From: Staphylococcus canis
GTDB lineage: Bacteria; Bacillota; Bacilli; Staphylococcales; Staphylococcaceae
Assembly: GCF_016238445.1 (NCBI RefSeq)
Contig: NZ_JABANU010000002.1
Location: 62,001-126,000, forward strand
Reading direction: 5' to 3'
Length of the DNA: 64,000 nt
The notes under the pieces were generated by a model that did not search any database, had not been told where the DNA came from, and was given only the letters and a program-made list of their open reading frames with translations. The position numbers and the translations under genes were made by a program. Position 1 is the stretch's first letter. Each line of letters begins with the position of its first letter. This document shows positions 63,263 to 64,000 of this stretch, one piece after another.

Positions 63263-64000
63263 TCATTCCCCCACACATACAGAATAAATTGCTTCTAGAT
63301 AAATACTTGTTGCGTTAAAAAGTTGCTTCTTAGTAATATACTCATTTTTTTGATGCATAAGGTCCTCAGAATCCTCAAACATTGCACCAAATGCTACACC
63401 TTTATCTAAATTACGTGCGTACGTTCCACCACCAATAGTGAAAGACGGACGCATATCATTCGTTTGATTACGATAAGCTGTTAATAATTTCTGAATAAAT
63501 GGATCATTTGGGTCAACGAAATGTGGTTTTTGTAATTTGCCTAATTCAATTTCAAAACCTTGATTATGAATTTCCTCTTCAAACGCACGAATTGATGACT
63601 CAAAGTTAAACCCTTCTGGATATCTTAAATTCACACCAAATGTGCCTCCATTTTTTGAATCAAAGCGAATGACCCCGATATTTGTAGTCACATCTCCCAT
63701 ATGATCTGTATGAAATTTCATACCCATTTTTTCACCAAAATGTGATTCAAATAGATAAGTATCTCCAAACTCTGTCCAATCTTTAGCGCTTTGATTTAAA
63801 TTCAAAGTATTTAAGAAATGAATGAGATACATGCCCGCATTCACTCCGATAGAAGGATCCATTCCATGAACAGCTTTACCTGAAACTTTTAAAACAAGCT
63901 TACCACTATCTACCTCATATTGGCCCTTTAAATTATGTTGTTGTAAAAAGGCTTCAAAGTGTTGAATTGTATTCGTCATATTCTCTTTAACTAGGACGCT
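63263..64000 (-). CDS. pepV: Dipeptidase PepV, C-terminal part (truncated by window)
   Basis: The C-terminal half of an M20 dinuclear zinc dipeptidase; the frame stays open through an internal ATG at 63979 to the window edge (SVLVKEN precedes it), and PepV is normally about 470 residues. The lid-domain His in [14 protein letters not shown] and the C-terminal [18 protein letters not shown] are family features. The N-terminal half with most zinc ligands lies outside. Located directly before dat, an order found in staphylococci. Confidence 0.93.
   Translation of the reverse strand, partial: SVLVKENMTNTIQHFEAFLQQHNLKGQYEVDSGKLVLKVSGKAVHGMDPSIGVNAGMYLIHFLNTLNLNQSAKDWTEFGDTYLFESHFGEKMGMKFHTDHMGDVTTNIGVIRFDSKNGGTFGVNLRYPEGFNFESSIRAFEEEIHNQGFEIELGKLQKPHFVDPNDPFIQKLLTAYRNQTNDMRPSFTIGGGTYARNLDKGVAFGAMFEDSEDLMHQKNEYITKKQLFNATSIYLEAIYSVCVGE

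Overview
This 64 kb window is ordinary, well-conserved low-GC Firmicute chromosome. Gene content, AT-rich codon use and gene order identify it as Staphylococcus: the icd-citZ-pyk-pfkA-accA-accD-malic enzyme-dnaE run, htrA/tyrS/monofunctional transglycosylase/fhs/acsA/acuA/acuC/ccpA, and a 585-residue-class pyruvate kinase. It is close to, but not identical with, S. aureus (Dat, EzrA and DnaE differ clearly from the S. aureus proteins as remembered), so a coagulase-negative species is most likely. No insertion sequence, prophage, CRISPR array, tRNA or rRNA gene was seen. Almost every gene has a counterpart in the Bacillus 'yt' region, so this is core backbone.

Layout. 1-9553 (minus): end of phoP, then TCA and glycolysis genes icd, citZ, pyk, pfkA, the carboxyltransferase genes accA/accD and a malic enzyme. 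9720-15214 (minus): dnaE, the DHH phosphatase nrnA and a DRTGG/CBS regulator. 15422-21987: two universal stress proteins, a metal-dependent hydrolase, an M24 peptidase, alanine dehydrogenase ald, ackA and the methyltransferase ytxK. 22120-28752 (minus): tpx, RDD protein, sppA, thiI, nifZ, ezrA. 28907-35497 (mostly plus): msrC, rpsD with a structured leader, an ornithine cyclodeaminase family gene, a glycerophosphodiesterase on the opposite strand, OsmC, and an aminotransferase-serA pair. 35633-41512: HAD protein, plsC-type acyltransferase, htrA, tyrS with a T-box leader, sgtA. 41662-49944: fhs, acsA, acuA-acuC, ccpA and aroF. 50159-57857 (minus): two cell-envelope or stress-type proteins, murC, an SftA-like DNA translocase, ytpR, ytpQ. 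57946-64000: ytpP, ytoP, a PepSY-like protein, ytnP, trmB, ytmP, dat and a truncated pepV.

How it fits together. Much of the window is central carbon metabolism around acetyl-CoA: glycolysis (pfkA, pyk), fatty-acid initiation (accAD), TCA entry (citZ, icd), acetate overflow and re-use (ackA, acsA, acuA, acuC), and pyruvate/alanine/malate exchange (ald, malic enzyme). The regulator of this network, ccpA, is encoded here too. By eye I find two 18/18 matches to the catabolite-responsive element (cre) consensus WWTGNAARCGNWWWCAWW, at the ald and fhs promoters, and two 17/18 matches, between acsA and acuA and upstream of ccpA itself.

No clearly novel system is present. The most unusual items are a tiny, apparently frameshifted ORF with a strong ribosome binding site between ccpA and aroF, the cre site at the fhs promoter, the nested rpsD leader, and a duplicated 22-residue motif in the protein at 50159-50992. 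Start codons were adjusted from the longest ORF wherever a ribosome binding site clearly chose a later start; each case is noted.
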